Part shown: positions 52,285-54,484 of the stretch, in pieces
Numbering within the stretch: position 1 is the first letter of the stretch
Layout: the number at the start of each line of letters is the position of its first letter
DNA from: CALCCV01 sp964388665
GTDB taxonomy: Bacteria > Bdellovibrionota > Bdellovibrionia > Bdellovibrionales > Bdellovibrionaceae
Direction: 5' to 3'
Length of the DNA stretch: 54,484 nt
Assembly: GCA_964388665.1 (NCBI GenBank)
Contig: CAYMBJ010000021.1
Location: 1-54,484, forward strand
Made by a program: the position numbers and the translations under genes
The notes under the pieces: generated by a model
Databases searched by the model: none
The model's input: only the letters and a program-made list of their open reading frames with translations
What the model was told of the DNA's origin: nothing

Positions 52285-52937
52285 TTCAGACTGGGCGCAA
52301 CTTTCATGCTTCCATTGGATTCAAGGTAGCAATATTGCTAGGTCTGCTTGTTCTGCCCAATTTTGCATTTGCCCACGCACGCTTGTTGCCAGGAGGCAGC
52401 TTACCGCCACGAAACACCAACGCAGGATTAAAAACAGGTCCATGTGGTGGAGTGGCACGCACTCTTGCACCAAAGTCTTTTGTGGCTGGACAAGACATAA
52501 CCGTTGAGTGGGAAGAGACCGTGAATCACCCAGGCCGATTTGAATTTTATTTCTCTGAGGCGGGTGACACGAATTTTCAGTTGCTGAAATCGGTGCCTGA
52601 CACCCAGGACTCAGGAGACCCGCCGCACAGGTACTCCACATCGTTGACCCTGCCGAATCTGACCTGCACCGCCTGCACAATTCAGATGATTCAGGTGATG
52701 ACAGAGAATCCAGCCCTGCCACGAAACTACTACTCGTGCGCAGACATTCAGCTCACTGCCACGCCCACTCAGCCCGGACCAAATCCAATCCCAACTCCGA
52801 GCCCAACTCCATCCCCCACTCCAGGCCCTTCACCAGCGCCGGCAACTCCTTCGCCAACTCCCACCCCAGCGCCAGCGCCGGGTACACCTGGGTCCACACC
52901 GTCACCGTCTCCCTCGTCTTCAGATAAGAACTGTTGA
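52281..52937 (+). CDS. SCE4755-type LPMO-like exported protein with Pro-rich tail
   Basis: This 218-residue protein has a signal peptide cut after AFA, so the mature chain starts with histidine (H32). That is the feature needed for the copper histidine brace of lytic polysaccharide monooxygenases. A second candidate ligand is H83 in ETVNHPGRFEFYF, and GPCGG follows the N terminus. This pattern matches the 'SCE4755 family polysaccharide monooxygenase-like' proteins, whose substrate is unproven. Residues 161-215 are a Pro/Thr/Ser linker (PTPSPTP repeats) ending with a terminal cysteine (C218). GAGGAG fixes the ATG, seven codons inside the longest frame. It overlaps the upstream lipoprotein gene (ATGA). 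Confidence 0.78.
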   Translation: MIQTGRNFHASIGFKVAILLGLLVLPNFAFAHARLLPGGSLPPRNTNAGLKTGPCGGVARTLAPKSFVAGQDITVEWEETVNHPGRFEFYFSEAGDTNFQLLKSVPDTQDSGDPPHRYSTSLTLPNLTCTACTIQMIQVMTENPALPRNYYSCADIQLTATPTQPGPNPIPTPSPTPSPTPGPSPAPATPSPTPTPAPAPGTPGSTPSPSPSSSDKNC

Positions 52938-52960
52938 TCTCCATGATCTCCTTGAACCAG

Positions 52961-54424
52961 CTAATTTAGCCAGAGCTTCGCCTCCAAAAATCCCATAGAA
53001 AATTCTTGCTGGAACCACTGATCCAATTTTCTTTGGGCCAATTCGTGCTGACTGCGGCCACATCTCAAAGCCGCGTCCGCAGACATTGCCAAATCCGAGC
53101 TTTTACAAAAATGTGTCACCCACTGGTCGTCCAGGTAATCCTTCAGCTGATCCAGTTGCCCATAAAAACTCTCTCTGATCCAAGAATCAAAATCCTTGGT
53201 CTGCTTTGGATCCGCGTAAAGCGAAATTTGCTCGTTTTCGATGGGCGAATAGAAATCTACAAATCTCTGTGAGGATTCACTCTGCCAGGCCGCACCGGCC
53301 AACGGCGGTGGCAACATTTTTACAGACCACTTGGCACTCATCTGCTGCACGATCTGAGTGGCCTTGTAGCGAAAGTACTCAGTTCTAGGTTCAGCCTCAT
53401 AAGTCTGCACTGTCTCTGTGCCATCACCATTGTCGGTGATGCTGTCAGTGGGTTTTGCGCTCTCGTGTTGGCGGCCATTTGATGTGAGAAGACTAAAAAG
53501 AGCATTTATTGCTCGAACACCAGTTGAAGCGTCTGCATCTCGCTTTCCGCTCAGCTTTTGCCTAACGATGGTCTTTGGTACCCAATGATATGTGATGTAA
53601 GTATGAACTTTATCAACCAGCTCTTCGCTCACCTGCTCCTTTGCACTAAATTTAAACTTCATCTTGAGCATTTGTTGGCTGTTGGCATCATACCAAGGTG
53701 AAGATCTCAAGCTGAGTGTTAGTGACTGCTTCAACTGTTGTGGGTCAAATGCCTCCGTGCCTTTACCCTCGATGGCCAAATCTATGCCCGAAAAGAGCTC
53801 GGGCGGAATATTTGCAGCTTCAATGGGCTGTTCTGGTCTCCAAAAGGGGCAGTAGGATCTTAAAAATTGCTTTCGATAATACGCCTCTTGCTTTTCACTC
53901 GTCATTTTGCGATGGCAATCACGCTGACCCAACTTTTGAATCTCATGCAAAGTCTTTTCAAATAAACTCTTAGGATTGGTGGCAAAAATGATTTCATCAT
54001 TTTTTAACGAAATGTACGCCTTTAGTGGCAAGGTTTTTGCGACTTTGTTCGCTTGCTTCAAAAGAAACGGAATAAAAATCTCAAGCTCTTCTTGTTGAGC
54101 TGTGTAGGTCAAGCCTGTAGGAAAAACCGACCACTGCATTTCTTTATGGAGCACAGTCTTGAGTTTTTCTTTGGCCAACTCCCAGTTTCCAGAAATTCGC
54201 GTGAGCCGAATCACAATCAACTCTTGTCGTAGCCACTCCTCCTGAGACCGCGTCTTACCAAGCGCAGCTTCCACACTTTCAGGCGCTTCTTGCAATGCCT
54301 CTTCATATTTATTAATTGCCTCTAAATACAATCCTTTCTTTTCAAGCTTGCGCCCGTCCTCAAGAAGGGTCGCACACGCTGACACCAGCAGAGCCACAGA
54401 GAAAAATAAAAACATCCTGATCAC
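52961..54424 (-). CDS. Lipoprotein with N-terminal TPR-like repeats
   Basis: This 487-residue protein has a lipobox LLVSAC (C17). Just after it come TPR-like helices (YLEAINKYEEALQEAPESVEAALG, in which A and E positions fit a TPR). The remainder is a mixed helical/strand region with no known motif and few cysteines (CHRKM, YCPFW, FCKSS, LRCG). It could be a periplasmic scaffold. The ATG lies about 10 bases from what looks like the end of an insertion sequence, so its native promoter may have been separated. Confidence 0.7.
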   Translation of the reverse strand: MIRMFLFFSVALLVSACATLLEDGRKLEKKGLYLEAINKYEEALQEAPESVEAALGKTRSQEEWLRQELIVIRLTRISGNWELAKEKLKTVLHKEMQWSVFPTGLTYTAQQEELEIFIPFLLKQANKVAKTLPLKAYISLKNDEIIFATNPKSLFEKTLHEIQKLGQRDCHRKMTSEKQEAYYRKQFLRSYCPFWRPEQPIEAANIPPELFSGIDLAIEGKGTEAFDPQQLKQSLTLSLRSSPWYDANSQQMLKMKFKFSAKEQVSEELVDKVHTYITYHWVPKTIVRQKLSGKRDADASTGVRAINALFSLLTSNGRQHESAKPTDSITDNGDGTETVQTYEAEPRTEYFRYKATQIVQQMSAKWSVKMLPPPLAGAAWQSESSQRFVDFYSPIENEQISLYADPKQTKDFDSWIRESFYGQLDQLKDYLDDQWVTHFCKSSDLAMSADAALRCGRSQHELAQRKLDQWFQQEFSMGFLEAKLWLN

Positions 54425-54432
54425 TTGGACTC

Positions 54433-54484
54433 TATAGTGGACCCCATAAACTGGACAGGTTGCTAAGACAGAAAAACTATGATT
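54433..54484 (+). mobile_element. Probable terminus of an IS3-family insertion sequence (cut by window edge)
   Basis: The stretch TAGTGGACCCCATAAACTGG followed by ACAGG has the look of IS3-family terminal repeats (TG..GACCCC...TGGACA form). An ATG 44 bases further in (54479) could start the first transposase frame, as in these elements. Only the edge is present, so neither the transposase nor the other end can be checked. Confidence 0.4.

Overview
The window looks like chromosomal DNA of a Gram-negative bacterium, probably from the Bdellovibrio lineage (Bdellovibrionota) or a close relative. This is an inference. It rests on many exported lipoproteins (two with the unusual lipobox FQNCG), several subtilisin-type exported proteases, cell-wall enzymes, small HAMP-only membrane proteins, TTG/GTG starts and largely AT-leaning intergenic spacers. 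No rRNA, tRNA, CRISPR array or prophage was seen.

Layout. 0.3-3.3 kb: a polar amino-acid ABC importer (ATPase, binding protein, two permeases). 3.3-13.3 kb: a secreted Cys-containing protein of unknown function, a glutaredoxin-like protein without its active-site cysteine, an MsbA-like ABC exporter, a CPBP intramembrane protease, an RDD membrane protein behind a 13-G tract, a subtilase with a C-terminal Gly/Cys-transmembrane-basic tail, and a CoA-transferase. 13.4-24.4 kb: the centrepiece, one tight operon hoxF(E)-hoxU-hoxY-hoxH-hoxW-hypA-hypB-hypF-hypC-hypD-hypE. It encodes a cytoplasmic NAD-linked [NiFe] hydrogenase of the group 3d type plus its endopeptidase and all six Hyp maturation factors. 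24.4-30.3 kb: a second subtilase, a signal peptidase II fused to a HAMP module, a PBP4-type D,D-peptidase and a lytic transglycosylase. 30.4-35.8 kb: an RsmJ-like rRNA methyltransferase, a UbiA-like prenyltransferase and a polyprenyl diphosphate synthase in one operon, then a thioesterase, an Mpo1-like protein and a lipoprotein. 35.9-40.8 kb: an exported amidohydrolase behind a gene remnant and an HNH endonuclease, a VOC gene divergent from a Cdd1-PadR pair, a decayed XRE regulator and a HAMP-only protein. 40.9-54.5 kb: a coiled-coil lipoprotein and chromate-type transporter, an outer-membrane-like protein, an MFS exporter, an alpha/beta hydrolase, a PQQ-type sugar dehydrogenase, lipoproteins, a soluble PAS histidine kinase and an LPMO-like copper-site protein. 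The right edge carries what looks like the terminus of an IS3-type element.

How it works together. The hox-hyp operon is self-sufficient on paper: HypE/HypF make the CN ligands, HypC/HypD assemble the Fe(CN)2CO unit, HypA/HypB deliver Ni, HoxW trims HoxH, and HoxFUYH couples H2 to NAD(H). Two of its proteins deviate from the textbook form: the HoxE-like domain of HoxF has lost cluster ligands, and HoxH has a long cleavable tail. Outside it, the most interesting leads are a CPBP protease near a subtilase carrying a Cys-type sorting tail, the LspA-HAMP fusion, the poly-G tract at a divergent promoter, and compact dyad sites in front of several genes.
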